Positions 1 through 9,000 are shown, counted from the stretch's first letter. The stretch: 64,000 bases of DNA from an uncultured Clostridia bacterium (GCA_934633985.1 CAKTYU010000005.1:62001-126000); one strand, 5' to 3'. The notes: generated by a model from the sequence alone, not told the origin. Program-made: numbers and translations.

Positions 1-1
1 C

Positions 2-667
2 CTCCCCGGCCACACCACCGAGCTGGCCCAGTGCCTCAACGAGGAGCTTTCCGCAAAGTGGCGCGACCTTCGCGGCATCGAGATGGTCTCCCTGGGCATA
101 AGCTCCATAAAGGCCAGCGACGAGGACGAGCAGCGCATCAAGGAGCTTCAGCAGAGCGCGGCCCTTCGCGATCCCACTATGGCGGCTGCATATCTGGCAA
201 GCTCTCAGGGCGCGGCAATGCAGAACGCCGCAAAGAACGAGGGCGCAGGCGCCTTTGCGGCCTTTGCGGGCATAAACATGGCCCAGGGCATGGGCGGCAA
301 CGTGGGCAACCTGTTCCAGATGGGTCAACAGCAGCAGCAGCCCGTTCAGCAGCAGCCCGTTCAGCAGCAGCCCGTCCAGCAGCAGCCCGCCCAAGGCGGC
401 TGGAAGTGCGAGTGCGGCGCGGTGAACACCGGCAAGTTCTGCATGGAGTGCGGCAAGCCCCAGCCCAAGGCTGAAGGCTGGACCTGCGCCAGCTGCGGCG
501 CGGTGAACAAGGGCAAGTTCTGCATGGAGTGCGGCGCAAAGAAGCCCGACTCCGCACCTCTTTACAAGTGCGACAAGTGCGGCTGGGAGCCTGCGGACCC
601 CAAGAACCCCCCCAAGTTCTGCCCCCAGTGCGGCGACCCCTTCAACGACGAGGACATAAGGAAATAA
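2..667 (+). CDS. SPFH-domain/virion-core-like protein with C-terminal zinc ribbons (5' end missing)
   Basis: The reading frame is open from the window edge, so this is the C-terminal 221 residues of a longer protein. It starts inside what looks like the end of an SPFH (band 7/YdjI-like) domain, followed by an Ala/Gly/Met-rich helix. A Gln/Pro linker is built from four near-identical 15-base repeats around 336-395. Three zinc-ribbon modules follow: CECG...CMECG, CASC...CMECG and CDKCG...CPQCG, twelve cysteines in all. SPFH proteins with trailing zinc ribbons are common in Firmicutes and are thought to assemble at membranes, but their role is unclear. The family call is moderately sure because most of the SPFH domain is outside the window. 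The next gene starts 65 bases later with its own ribosome site. Confidence 0.6.
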   Translation, partial: LPGHTTELAQCLNEELSAKWRDLRGIEMVSLGISSIKASDEDEQRIKELQQSAALRDPTMAAAYLASSQGAAMQNAAKNEGAGAFAAFAGINMAQGMGGNVGNLFQMGQQQQQPVQQQPVQQQPVQQQPAQGGWKCECGAVNTGKFCMECGKPQPKAEGWTCASCGAVNKGKFCMECGAKKPDSAPLYKCDKCGWEPADPKNPPKFCPQCGDPFNDEDIRK

Positions 668-732
668 GGACGATGCTTTTGTGCAGGGAGCGGGTCTCGC
701 TCCCTGCGTTTTAGCTTTTACGGAGGTACAAT

Positions 733-1203
733 TTGCGCCGCAGTGACAGAGAGATAACCGACATAAGCACAATATTGGAGCTTGTATCCGAGTGTAAGGT
801 CTGCCGCCTCGCCATGACAAACGATGGCGTTCCGTACATAGTGCCGCTGAGCTACGGCTATGAATACGCAGACGGCGCGCTTACCCTCTACTTCCACAGC
901 GCAAGGGAGGGGCGCAAGATAGACATACTTAAAGCCAACCCCCTCGTCTGCGCCGAGCTGGACGGGCGGGGGGCCCTCGTGGAGGCCGGCAGCCCCTGCT
1001 CATACGGCTACGCCTTCGCAAGCGTCATAGCAAACGGCAGTGTGGAGTTCCTCGAGGACGAGGAGGAAAGGCTCCGCGCACTGGGCATGATAATGAAGCA
1101 TCAGGCGGGCATAGACGTGGCCTTTACCCCCGCCATGGCGGAGGGGGTATGCCTGTATAAGCTGAAAGCCTCCGATTTCACCTGCAAGATGCGGACAAGG
1201 TAA
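733..1203 (+). CDS. Pyridoxamine 5'-phosphate oxidase-like flavin-binding protein
   Basis: A 156-residue protein of the PNPOx-like split-barrel family (NimA/MSMEG-type). These small proteins bind FMN, F420 or heme and often act as reductases or stress proteins. Supporting features are the N-terminal 'CRLAMTNDGVPYIVPLSYGY' strand pair, 'LYFHSAREGRKIDIL' in the middle and a C-terminal 'FTCKM' strand, with normal family length. The start codon is TTG at 733, chosen because a good Shine-Dalgarno (ggaggt, 722-727) sits just upstream and no ATG fits. The substrate cannot be predicted. Its neighbours do not point to a pathway and it may be a single-gene unit. Confidence 0.75.
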   Translation: MRRSDREITDISTILELVSECKVCRLAMTNDGVPYIVPLSYGYEYADGALTLYFHSAREGRKIDILKANPLVCAELDGRGALVEAGSPCSYGYAFASVIANGSVEFLEDEEERLRALGMIMKHQAGIDVAFTPAMAEGVCLYKLKASDFTCKMRTR

Positions 1204-1306
1204 CGCAACATACCGTATAGGCACATACATACGCAAGCGCCGGCAGAAATGCCGTAAATATACTTTTTTTCACCAATAAAGACCCACTCTATGAAAGGCG
1301 GCACAA

Positions 1307-2494
1307 ATGATACGCTGCGGCTTTGAGCAGGGTGCGGCCCTTATGGGCTGCACCGCTGTGCAGAACATCTTCATATTGGAATACATGCCCAAGGCGCCGG
1401 AGCTTTACTGCAAGGTGTACCTGTTCGGGCTGATGCAGTGCGGCTGCCGGAGGCTGGAAAACGCCGACCTCTGCGCGTCCCTCGGCATCGACAGCGCCAA
1501 GGCGGTGGAGGCCTTCCTGTATTGGCAGGACATGGGCCTTTTGCGCATAGTGGAGCAGGAGCCCTTGAGCGTGGAATACTTATCCGTCCAGGGCGGCCCC
1601 GTCACCGGCGGCACCCGCAAGTACGCCCCGCTCGTTTCGGCGCTTCGTCCGGTATGCGGTGCGCGGGTGCTCACCCCCGGCGAGCTTTCAAAGATAATCG
1701 ATTGGATAGAGGTATTCGGCCTGGAGGAGGCGGCGGCAGTGATGCTGGTGCGCCGCTGCATGGAGCTGAAGGGGCCCTCCGTCAAGATACAGTTCATGGA
1801 CAGGATGGCCCGGGAATGGGCCAAGGACGGGGTGCTTACCGCCGGGGACGCGGAGCAGCGCATAAAGCTGGACACCGAGCTTCAGGGCGGCGCAAGGGCC
1901 ATACTCGCCCGCTGGCGCAAGGGGCGCATGGCCACGGAGGACGAGCTTGCGCTTTATAAAAAATGGACGGAGGAGTGGGGCATGACGCTGGACGAGATAC
2001 TTTCCGCCTGCCCCGCCGTTACCGCCTCCGATAAGCCCACCTTCGCCTACCTGAACGCCATACTTGAGGGTATGCGCATGGAGGGCGGGGTGCAGGAGGC
2101 CATGAGGTCCGCCGCCCTTACGGAGGAGCTGGCCAAGGAGATATACTCCCGGGCAGGGCTGAAGGGCGCGCCGGGGCGCAGGGAAAAGGAGGCCGTCAGC
2201 ACCTGGACAGCCTCATGGCACATACAGCCGGAGGCCATACTGCTTGCGGCGGAGAGCTCCGCCGGCAGCAGCCGCCCCTTCGATAAGACCCGCCGCCTTG
2301 TGGAGCAGCTTCACGAAAAGGGCGTTACCACCCTGCAGCAGGCGCGGAGGGCCATGGAGGAGATAGCAAAGCAGCCCGCGGCCGAGGGCAAGAGGCAGCC
2401 CTCCTACTTTATGAATTACGGCCAGCGCAGGTATTCCGAGGAGGAGCTCAAGCGCATAGGCGTTACCCTCCTTGACGGGGAGGACGACGCATGA
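1307..2494 (+). CDS. DnaD-domain replication protein
   Basis: A 395-residue protein with a winged-helix-like N-terminal part (about 1-120) and two DnaD/DnaB_2-type helical modules. Each carries the tyrosine/tryptophan helix typical of the family: 'LYKKWTEEWGMTLDEIL' near 220 and 'STWTASWHIQPEAILLA' near 305, followed by 'LHEKGVTTLQQARRAM'. In Bacillus, DnaD and DnaB help load the replicative helicase at origins and restart sites. The stop codon overlaps the start of the DnaC-like gene at 2491 (ATGA), so the two are very likely translationally coupled and work together in helicase loading. The DnaD family assignment is firm; whether it is the main initiator DnaD or a paralogue is not. Confidence 0.85.
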   Translation: MIRCGFEQGAALMGCTAVQNIFILEYMPKAPELYCKVYLFGLMQCGCRRLENADLCASLGIDSAKAVEAFLYWQDMGLLRIVEQEPLSVEYLSVQGGPVTGGTRKYAPLVSALRPVCGARVLTPGELSKIIDWIEVFGLEEAAAVMLVRRCMELKGPSVKIQFMDRMAREWAKDGVLTAGDAEQRIKLDTELQGGARAILARWRKGRMATEDELALYKKWTEEWGMTLDEILSACPAVTASDKPTFAYLNAILEGMRMEGGVQEAMRSAALTEELAKEIYSRAGLKGAPGRREKEAVSTWTASWHIQPEAILLAAESSAGSSRPFDKTRRLVEQLHEKGVTTLQQARRAMEEIAKQPAAEGKRQPSYFMNYGQRRYSEEELKRIGVTLLDGEDDA

Positions 2495-3438
2495 AGCCTT
2501 CAAGCGAGCTTATATACCAATACCGCATGAGCCGGGAGAGGGCGGAGCGTCAGGCGGCGGAGCGCCGGGAGGCCGCCTATACCGCGCTGCCGAGGCTTAA
2601 GGAGATAGCCGAGGAGCGGCGGGAGGCCGCCTTTGAGGCGGGGCTCGCCATAATGGGGGGCAGGGACGCGGCGGAGCTTCGCAGCAAAGTTGAGCTGCTC
2701 AACGAGGAGGAGCAAGGGCTCCTGCTTTCGGCAGGTCTGCCGCCAGACTATATGTTGCCACACTATCGCTGTAAGGCCTGTAACGACACGGGTTATGTGG
2801 GGGATACGGTAAAAAAGCTATGCCCCTGCATGAGAGCTCGCATTTTGGAAAAAATGTACGCCACCTCCGGCATCGACCCTTTACAGAGCTTCGCCCTGTT
2901 CCGCACGGACATATACCCCGGCGACCGCCAGAGGCGCATCGCCCTGAAGGCAAAGGAGCTTTGCCAGGGGTACGCCGCCTCCTTCCCCAAGTGCGACCCC
3001 ATGGGCATACTCCTCATGGGCGGCACGGGCCTCGGCAAGAGCTACCTGCTCAACGCCATAGCCCTCGAGGTATCCTCCCGGGGCCACGACGTATACAAGA
3101 CCTCCGCCTACAACCTCATAGGCGCCTTTATGGAGAGCATACGGGGCAGGGGGGAGCCGCCGGACGCGCTGGCCCCCGCCCTTCTCATAATAGACGACCT
3201 CGGCACGGAGCCCATGATAAACTCCGTCACCCGGGAGACGCTTTTTTCCATACTCAACGAGCGCCAGTGCGCCAGGAAGGCCACCCTCTGGGCCACCAAC
3301 AGGAGCCTTGACGACATACTGGACAGCTATGGCGACAGGTTCTTTTCCCGCCTCGTCGCCCCCCGCGAGACCATGGTGCTGCCCCTGGAGGGGGACGACC
3401 TCCGGCTGAGGCTAAAGCAGCCCCCACATAAAAATTAA
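2491..3438 (+). CDS. DnaC/DnaI-like AAA+ helicase loader
   Basis: A 315-residue AAA+ ATPase of the DnaC/DnaI/IstB group. The N-terminal half is helical and charged, then comes a probable zinc motif 'CKACNDTGY...CPC' (about 95-112) as in DnaI-type loaders. The ATPase domain has Walker A 'GGTGLGKSYL' (about 178-187), Walker B 'LLIIDDLG' and a sensor-1 'WATNRS'. The family loads the replicative DnaB helicase onto single-stranded DNA. It overlaps the DnaD gene by four bases, which supports a primosome role rather than an IS21 transposition helper; no transposase is nearby. Confidence 0.87.
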   Translation: MKPSSELIYQYRMSRERAERQAAERREAAYTALPRLKEIAEERREAAFEAGLAIMGGRDAAELRSKVELLNEEEQGLLLSAGLPPDYMLPHYRCKACNDTGYVGDTVKKLCPCMRARILEKMYATSGIDPLQSFALFRTDIYPGDRQRRIALKAKELCQGYAASFPKCDPMGILLMGGTGLGKSYLLNAIALEVSSRGHDVYKTSAYNLIGAFMESIRGRGEPPDALAPALLIIDDLGTEPMINSVTRETLFSILNERQCARKATLWATNRSLDDILDSYGDRFFSRLVAPRETMVLPLEGDDLRLRLKQPPHKN

Positions 3439-3456
3439 GGAGCGATACGCCGTTTA

Positions 3457-4365
3457 ATGCTTAGACCCAAGATGAGACCCCTGCTTGCCCTCTGCGCCCT
3501 CTGCGCCCTGCTCATATCCTCGCGGGCGCAGGCCTTTACCGCAGTATGGATGAGCGACACCCAGAACTACCACGACGAGCATAAGCCGGTGTTCGACGGC
3601 ATGACCCGCTGGATAGCCGACAACAGGGCCGCCCTGGATATACGCTTCGTGTTCCACTCCGGCGACGTGGTGGGGCGCTGGAGCTCCGATGAGCAATGGC
3701 GGCAGGCCCGCGATTCCATGGGCGCGCTTAACTCCGCCTCCATACCCTTCCTTGCGGCCTGCGGCAACCACGACATAGGCTACCGCATGGATTACGCCAA
3801 CTTCCTGAAGTATTTCCTTAGCCTGCGCCCCGCCGGCCTGTCTCAGGAATACGGCGATACCGGCAGCCGCTACGAGCTCTTTTCCGCCGAGGGGCGCAGC
3901 TATATATTCATGGCGGTGGCCTTCTCCAACAGGGGGCCCGGCGAGGACGAGGCAAACTGGATAAACGGCGTGCTGCGCCGGTATTCCGACAGGGACGCCA
4001 TAATAATCACCCACAGCTACATAAAAAAGAGCGGCGCCTACACCACCCAGGGCAAGGCCATATTTGAAAGGATAGTAAAGCCCAGCCCCAACGTATTCCT
4101 GGTGCTTTGCGGCCATTGCCGGGACATATCCGAAAGGAGCGCCGAGCTGGACGACGACGGCGACGGCAGGCCGGACAGGACGGTGTACGCCGTGCTGTCC
4201 AACTTTCAGGGCGGAAGGTCAGGGGGCGGCGGGTATATGCGGATAATGGACTTCCGGGAAAGCGAGATATACCTGTACACCTACTCCCCCTATTACGACT
4301 CCTTTGAATACCCGCGGGGCAAGACCGAGACCACGGTGCCGCTGCCGGATAAAACGATAAAATAA
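3457..4365 (+). CDS. Secreted calcineurin-like metallophosphoesterase
   Basis: A 302-residue protein with a signal peptide (hydrophobic 'LLALCALCALLISS' then 'AQA' at about 24-26), so it acts outside the cytoplasm or at the membrane. The metallophosphoesterase motifs are in order: 'WMSDTQ' (D-x-Q/H), 'HSGDVV' (GDxx), 'CGNHD' (GNHD), 'THSY' and 'CGHC' (GHxx). These supply the two-metal centre. The family includes nucleotidases and phosphodiesterases, and the substrate cannot be deduced. It starts 18 bases after the helicase loader and ends 9 bases before the M23 gene, so it may be read as part of a longer + strand unit. Confidence 0.82.
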   Translation: MLRPKMRPLLALCALCALLISSRAQAFTAVWMSDTQNYHDEHKPVFDGMTRWIADNRAALDIRFVFHSGDVVGRWSSDEQWRQARDSMGALNSASIPFLAACGNHDIGYRMDYANFLKYFLSLRPAGLSQEYGDTGSRYELFSAEGRSYIFMAVAFSNRGPGEDEANWINGVLRRYSDRDAIIITHSYIKKSGAYTTQGKAIFERIVKPSPNVFLVLCGHCRDISERSAELDDDGDGRPDRTVYAVLSNFQGGRSGGGGYMRIMDFRESEIYLYTYSPYYDSFEYPRGKTETTVPLPDKTIK

Positions 4366-4374
4366 GGTACCATC

Positions 4375-5694
4375 ATGGAAGAAGAAAAAGGCATATTAAC
4401 CGAATCAACCCAAGAAAAAAGCTGTCCGGAGGCCCCTGAGGAGGCCGAGCTGATAGACAGGGCCGTGGAGCAGGCGGCGGAGAGCGCCGCCGGTGAGGAC
4501 GGCTTTTTCGGCAGGTACGTATGGGACGAGGAGACCGGCAGGCTATACGAGATAACAGAGGGCGCCCCAAAAAAGTGGGGAAGGCTGCTGCCGCTGCTGC
4601 TGCTGCTCCCGGCGGTGACCGCCCTTGCCGCAGGCATAGCCCGGGGCGCTTCGCTGCTGCCGCCGGAGTGCTATAACGGCGCGTCCATACTCTCACAGAG
4701 CGCAGAAGCAGCGCCCATGGAGGGACATACCGGCGGCGGGGGAGCCGGCGCCGCGGCGGAGCCGAGCCGGGAGGAGGAGGGCTACACCCCCTGCGCCATA
4801 ATAATAGACGGCAGGGAGCGGGGAGTGCTCGCCAGCGCGGAGGCGGCGGAGGCGCTGCTTGAGGAGGTACAGGCCTACTTTGACGGCAAGGTCACGGAGC
4901 AGGGCGAGCGCACCACCGAGCTTTACGGCGAGGCGGAGTTAGAGCCCCGCCCGGACGCGGCGCAGGAGGACATATCCAGCTATGACGAGCTTTATCAGGC
5001 GTTCACCTCGCAGAGAAGCCCCATAAAGGTGATTACCACCGTTACGTCGAGCGAGACCAGGGAGCTTCCCTTCGGCACAAAGACAGAGAAGGACCCTGAC
5101 CTCGTGACCGGCACCGGCATTACCCTTTCCCTGGGCAGGGCGGGGAGCAGGACCACCATAAGCCGCACGGTATACATAAACGGCGAAAAGAGCCACAGCC
5201 GCAGCGGAAGCGAGACCGTAACGACGGAGCCCATAGACGCGGTAATACTCCGGGGCACGGCGAAAAAGAGCGAGGGCGAGCCGGGCAGGCGCGAGGGCAG
5301 GGAGGGCAGGAGGCCCGAAGGCCTATCCTTCGCTTCCCCCATAGCGGGCGGCGAGATAATTTCAAACTACGGCCAGAGGGACGGCGTGCTGCACCTCGGC
5401 CTGGACTACGCCGCAAAGGCGGGCGAGCCGGTACTGGCCTGCGAGGGGGGCGTGGTGGCCTGCGCCATGCAGCGGGGCGGCTACGGCAATATAATAGAGA
5501 TAGACCACGGCGAGGGCTTCGTCACCCGCTATGCGCACCTTGACAGCCTTTCCGTCTCCCTTGGGGACAGGGTGGCAAGGGGGCAGGCCATAGGCATTGC
5601 GGGCTCCTCCGGAAGCTGCGGCGAGCCCCGCCTTCACCTCGAGCTCCGCATAGACGGCATAGCCTACAACCCGAGATACTACATAGAAAAATAA
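4375..5694 (+). CDS. Membrane-anchored G5 and M23-family envelope protein, possibly degenerate
   Basis: A 439-residue protein: acidic cytoplasmic N-terminus, one transmembrane segment (about 65-85), an Ala/Gly-rich linker, a G5-like domain (about 215-300, ending 'TEPIDAVILRGT') and a C-terminal M23 (LytM) domain (about 325-435). M23 enzymes cut peptidoglycan peptides. The zinc motif 'HLGLDY' and the 'YAHL' histidine are present, but the final HxH is 'RLHLE', so the first histidine is replaced by arginine. This could lower or abolish activity and make it a structural or activator protein, as in other degenerate LytM domains. It lies just upstream of murA, which fits a role in the cell wall. 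Confidence 0.8.
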   Translation: MEEEKGILTESTQEKSCPEAPEEAELIDRAVEQAAESAAGEDGFFGRYVWDEETGRLYEITEGAPKKWGRLLPLLLLLPAVTALAAGIARGASLLPPECYNGASILSQSAEAAPMEGHTGGGGAGAAAEPSREEEGYTPCAIIIDGRERGVLASAEAAEALLEEVQAYFDGKVTEQGERTTELYGEAELEPRPDAAQEDISSYDELYQAFTSQRSPIKVITTVTSSETRELPFGTKTEKDPDLVTGTGITLSLGRAGSRTTISRTVYINGEKSHSRSGSETVTTEPIDAVILRGTAKKSEGEPGRREGREGRRPEGLSFASPIAGGEIISNYGQRDGVLHLGLDYAAKAGEPVLACEGGVVACAMQRGGYGNIIEIDHGEGFVTRYAHLDSLSVSLGDRVARGQAIGIAGSSGSCGEPRLHLELRIDGIAYNPRYYIEK

Positions 5695-5732
5695 TACCCG
5701 CCCGGGCGGCCCTCCGTCCGGGCCATATTGTC

Positions 5733-5762
5733 TTGCCAAAAATGCCGCTGATATAGTATAAT
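5733..5762 (+). promoter_or_regulatory. Probable sigma-A promoter of murA
   Basis: TTGCCA at 5733-5738 and a perfect TATAAT at 5757-5762 are separated by 18 bases and lie 38 bases before the murA start. A GC-rich imperfect hairpin at about 5702-5724 lies just upstream and may end transcription from the M23 gene, although it lacks a clear T-run. Confidence 0.65.
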
Positions 5763-5799
5763 TATCAGGTTAGAGAATTACTTTTTTTCGGGAGCATAA

Positions 5800-7068
5800 A
5801 TGGCGTATTACAGAATTAACGGCGGAAAGCGCCTTGAGGGTGCGGTGACTATAAGCGGGGCCAAAAACGCGGCCCTTGCCATAATACCCGCCGTCATACT
5901 TTCGGGCGAAAGCTGCCTCCTGGAGAACCTGCCGGAGATAGAGGACGTGCGCATAGTGGAGGAGATACTCTCCAGCATGGGCGCGGCTATTTCCCGCACC
6001 CCGGACGGCAGTATGCGTATAGACCCCTCCGGCATAAGCACCTTCAGCGTCACCGGCGAGATGGTCAGCTCCATGCGGGCCTCCTATTACCTCTTGGGGG
6101 CGCTGCTGGGCCGGTATAAGAAGGCGGAGATAGCCCTCCCCGGCGGCTGCGCCATAGGCCAGCGGCCCATAGACCAGCACATAAAGGGAATGCGGGCGCT
6201 GGGCGCGGATATAGTCATACAGGGCGGCTCCGTGAAGGCAAGGGCGGATAGGCTCAGGGGCGCGGAGATATATCTGGACGTGGTGAGCGTGGGCGCCACC
6301 ATAAACATAATGCTGGCAGCCGTGGCCGCCGAGGGGCAGACCATAATCGCCAACGCCGCCAAGGAGCCCCACGTGGTAGACGTAGCCAACTTCCTGAACA
6401 TGATGGGCGCAAACGTAAAGGGCGCGGGCACCGACCTCATACGCATACAGGGCGGGCGCAGGCTCCACGGCTGCACCTACGCCATAATACCCGACCAGAT
6501 AGAGGCGGGTACATTTATGATAGCCGCCGCCGCCACCCGTGGCGACGTGATAATCAACAACGTCATACCCACCCACCTTGAGGCCATATCCGCAAAGCTC
6601 ATGGAGTGCGGCGTGGCTGTCTCCGAGGGGGACGACGGGCGGGACTTCTTCATACGGGTAGCCGCAGACAAGCGCCCCCGGGCGGTAAACATAAAGACGC
6701 TGCCCTATCCCGGCTTCCCCACAGACCTTCAGCAGCCCATGATGGCGCTGCTTTCCACGGCCCAGGGCAACAGCTTCATACTGGAAAACATATTCGAGAA
6801 CCGCTTCAACCACGTGCCGGAGCTGGCCAAGATGGGGGCGAGCATATCCATAAGCTCCCGCACGGCCACTGTGGAGGGGGTGGAGAGGCTTTACGGCGCG
6901 CCCCTTTGCGCAAGCGACCTCAGGGCGGGCGCGGCGCTGGTGGTGGCCGCCCTCGCGGCGGAGGGTGAAAGCACCATAAGCAACATACACTACATAGACC
7001 GGGGCTATGAGTTTCTCGAGCAGAAGCTCCGCGCCCTGGGCGCGGACATAACCCGCGTAGAGGAATAA
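5800..7068 (+). CDS. murA: UDP-N-acetylglucosamine 1-carboxyvinyltransferase
   Basis: A 422-residue protein, the normal length for MurA, which transfers enolpyruvate from PEP to UDP-GlcNAc in the first committed step of peptidoglycan synthesis. The N-terminal 'GAKNAAL' motif and the active-site loop 'LPGGCAIGQRP' are present. The loop cysteine is kept, so the enzyme should be fosfomycin-sensitive in the usual way. The start follows a strong promoter and a weak ribosome site. Many Firmicutes carry a second paralogue (murA2/murZ), so which one this is remains open. Confidence 0.95.
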   Translation: MAYYRINGGKRLEGAVTISGAKNAALAIIPAVILSGESCLLENLPEIEDVRIVEEILSSMGAAISRTPDGSMRIDPSGISTFSVTGEMVSSMRASYYLLGALLGRYKKAEIALPGGCAIGQRPIDQHIKGMRALGADIVIQGGSVKARADRLRGAEIYLDVVSVGATINIMLAAVAAEGQTIIANAAKEPHVVDVANFLNMMGANVKGAGTDLIRIQGGRRLHGCTYAIIPDQIEAGTFMIAAAATRGDVIINNVIPTHLEAISAKLMECGVAVSEGDDGRDFFIRVAADKRPRAVNIKTLPYPGFPTDLQQPMMALLSTAQGNSFILENIFENRFNHVPELAKMGASISISSRTATVEGVERLYGAPLCASDLRAGAALVVAALAAEGESTISNIHYIDRGYEFLEQKLRALGADITRVEE

Positions 7069-7100
7069 AAAAAGGAACAGGACAGGAGAATCTGCATAAA

Positions 7101-8792
7101 ATGGAAAACAAGCTGCGCATCGCCGCCGCAATAGCGGCAAGGACCGGACTGGAGCAGGATCAGCTCAAGGACTGGCTGGAGACCCCGCCCGACCCCGCCA
7201 TGGGCGATTACGCCTTACCCTGCTTCCGCCTGGCAAAGGCCATGCGGAAGGCCCCGCCCGCCATAGCCGAGGAGCTTGCCGCGGGCATAGGCCATATAGA
7301 GGGCATAGCCCGCGCCGAGGCAAAGGGGGGCTATCTCAACTTCTTTGCGGATAAGACCGCCTTCGTGCGGGATACGCTCGATAAGGTGCTTTCCCTTGGC
7401 GACGGCTACGGCAACGGGGACATAGGCGGCGGAAGGAACGTATGCGTGGAGTATTCCTCCATAAACATAGCAAAGCCCTTCCACATAGGCCACCTTCCCA
7501 GCACCGCCATAGGCAATTCCCTTTACAGGATATACAGGGCGCTGGGCTACAACGCCATAGCCATAAACCACCTTGGGGACTGGGGCACCCAGTTCGGCAA
7601 GATGATAGTGGCCTATAAAAAATGGGGTGAAAAGCCGGTGCCCCAATGCACCGTGCGGGAGCTGGTAAGGCTTTACGTCCGCTTCCACGAGGAGGCGGAG
7701 ACCCACCCCGAGATGAACGACGAGGCCCGGGCCTGGTTCAAAAAGATCGAAAGCGGCGACAAGGAGGCCGTTACCCTCTGGCAGCAGTTCAAGGATCTGA
7801 CTCTTAATGAGGTGGGTAAGGTATACGACAGGCTGGGCGTACACTTCGACAGCTATGCGGGCGAGAGCTTCTATGAGGACAAGATGGGCGCGGTCATAGA
7901 CGAGCTGCGTCAGAAGGGGCTGCTCACGGTGGACAAGGGCGCGACCCTCGTTGACCTTTCCGCATACGATATGCCCCCCTGCATAATACTCCGCTCCGAC
8001 GGGGCCACCCTATACGCCACAAGAGACCTTGCGGCGGCCATATACCGCAAAAAGACCTACGACTTCGTAAAATCCCTCTACGTCGTGGCATATCAGCAGA
8101 ACCTGCACTTCAGGCAGTTCTTCAAGGTGCTGGAGCTTATGGGCTGCGACTGGGTGAAGGACTGCGAGCACGTGAACTTCGGCATGGTATCCATGGAGGA
8201 GGGCACCCTCTCCACCCGCCACGGCAACGTGGTATACCTTGAGGACGTGCTGGACGCCGCCGTGGAAAAGACCGGCAAAATAATAGAAGAAAAGAGCCCC
8301 GACCTGCCCGATAAGGACGAGGTGGCGGCGGCGGTGGGCGTCGGCGCGGTGGTGTGGAGCATGCTCTACAACAGCCGCATAAAGGACGTGACCTTCTCAT
8401 GGAAAAAGGTGCTCAACTTTGACGGTGAGACGGGGCCATACGCCCAGTACACCCACGCCCGCTGCTGCTCGGTGCTGCGCAAGGCGGGGAGCTATGACGT
8501 CAACGCCATGGATCCCTCCTGCTTCGCCGACGACGCCACGGCGGCCCTCGCCAAGGCCATAGCGGCCTTCCCGGCGGCGGTGAAGGGGGCGGCGGAAAAG
8601 AACGAGCCCTACATGGTGGCCCGCGCCACTATGGAGGTCTGCACCGCCTTCAACAGGTTCTACTTCTGCAACCACATAATCACGGAGGATGCGGGCGTAT
8701 CCGCCGCCCGTCTGGCGCTGACGGACGCCGCCAGGATAACCATAAAGAAGGGCCTCTACCTCGTGGGCCTGCAGGCGCCGGAACGTATGTAA
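7101..8792 (+). CDS. argS: Arginyl-tRNA synthetase
   Basis: A 563-residue class Ia aminoacyl-tRNA synthetase. The N-terminal Arg-tRNA-specific domain is followed by the catalytic core with the HIGH signature as 'FHIGHLPST' (about 128-136) and the ArgRS motif 'NHLGDWGTQFGK'. The region 'EGTLSTRHGNVV' replaces the KMSKS loop, as is usual for ArgRS. The C-terminal helical anticodon-binding domain ends near 'LVGLQAPERM'. The start is an ATG 33 bases after murA, probably in the same transcript. The gene is followed by a highly structured gap before serS. Confidence 0.95.
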   Translation: MENKLRIAAAIAARTGLEQDQLKDWLETPPDPAMGDYALPCFRLAKAMRKAPPAIAEELAAGIGHIEGIARAEAKGGYLNFFADKTAFVRDTLDKVLSLGDGYGNGDIGGGRNVCVEYSSINIAKPFHIGHLPSTAIGNSLYRIYRALGYNAIAINHLGDWGTQFGKMIVAYKKWGEKPVPQCTVRELVRLYVRFHEEAETHPEMNDEARAWFKKIESGDKEAVTLWQQFKDLTLNEVGKVYDRLGVHFDSYAGESFYEDKMGAVIDELRQKGLLTVDKGATLVDLSAYDMPPCIILRSDGATLYATRDLAAAIYRKKTYDFVKSLYVVAYQQNLHFRQFFKVLELMGCDWVKDCEHVNFGMVSMEEGTLSTRHGNVVYLEDVLDAAVEKTGKIIEEKSPDLPDKDEVAAAVGVGAVVWSMLYNSRIKDVTFSWKKVLNFDGETGPYAQYTHARCCSVLRKAGSYDVNAMDPSCFADDATAALAKAIAAFPAAVKGAAEKNEPYMVARATMEVCTAFNRFYFCNHIITEDAGVSAARLALTDAARITIKKGLYLVGLQAPERM

Positions 8793-8835
8793 GGCGCCGA
8801 TACTGCCTTTTTGCCCCCGAAAGCCCCAAGGGTTG

Positions 8836-9000
8836 TTAAGGGGCCGCAGCCCCTTAAATTTATTCCGGCTTTGACGGCGTGTACGTCAAAACGGATGAAA
8901 ACCGGAGGTTTTCGCACTCTGCGGGTTTTGCCGCCCGGGAGCGCAGCGAGAGGCAAAACGCGAATAAAGCTCGCAAAGGTGGCCTTTAGCCACTTTTGCG
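8836..9000 (+). ncRNA. Five consecutive hairpins between argS and serS (terminator plus candidate serS leader)
   Basis: This gap holds five separate stem-loops: TTAAGGGGC/GCCCCTTAA (8836-8857, then T-rich); TTTGACG/CGTCAAA (8870-8890); GAAAACC/GGTTTTC (8897-8913); GTTTTGCC/GGCAAAAC (8925-8959); and CGCAAAGGTGGC pairing with GCCACTTTTGCG (8972-9000, one wobble). The first may terminate argS. The other four run directly up to the serS ribosome site (9012-9017). No T-box consensus is visible. It may be a cis-acting RNA, an attenuator or a structured intergenic repeat; the sequence alone does not decide. Confidence 0.5.

Noticed and set aside
2491..3438. IS21 IstB transposition helper
   Set aside because: The ATPase is coupled to a DnaD gene and no IstA transposase or terminal repeats are present.
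5770..7140. A 456-codon - strand frame opposite murA
   Set aside because: Shadow of a certain gene; rich in Tyr/Gly/His/Val as expected for the reverse of GC-rich, ATA-using coding DNA.
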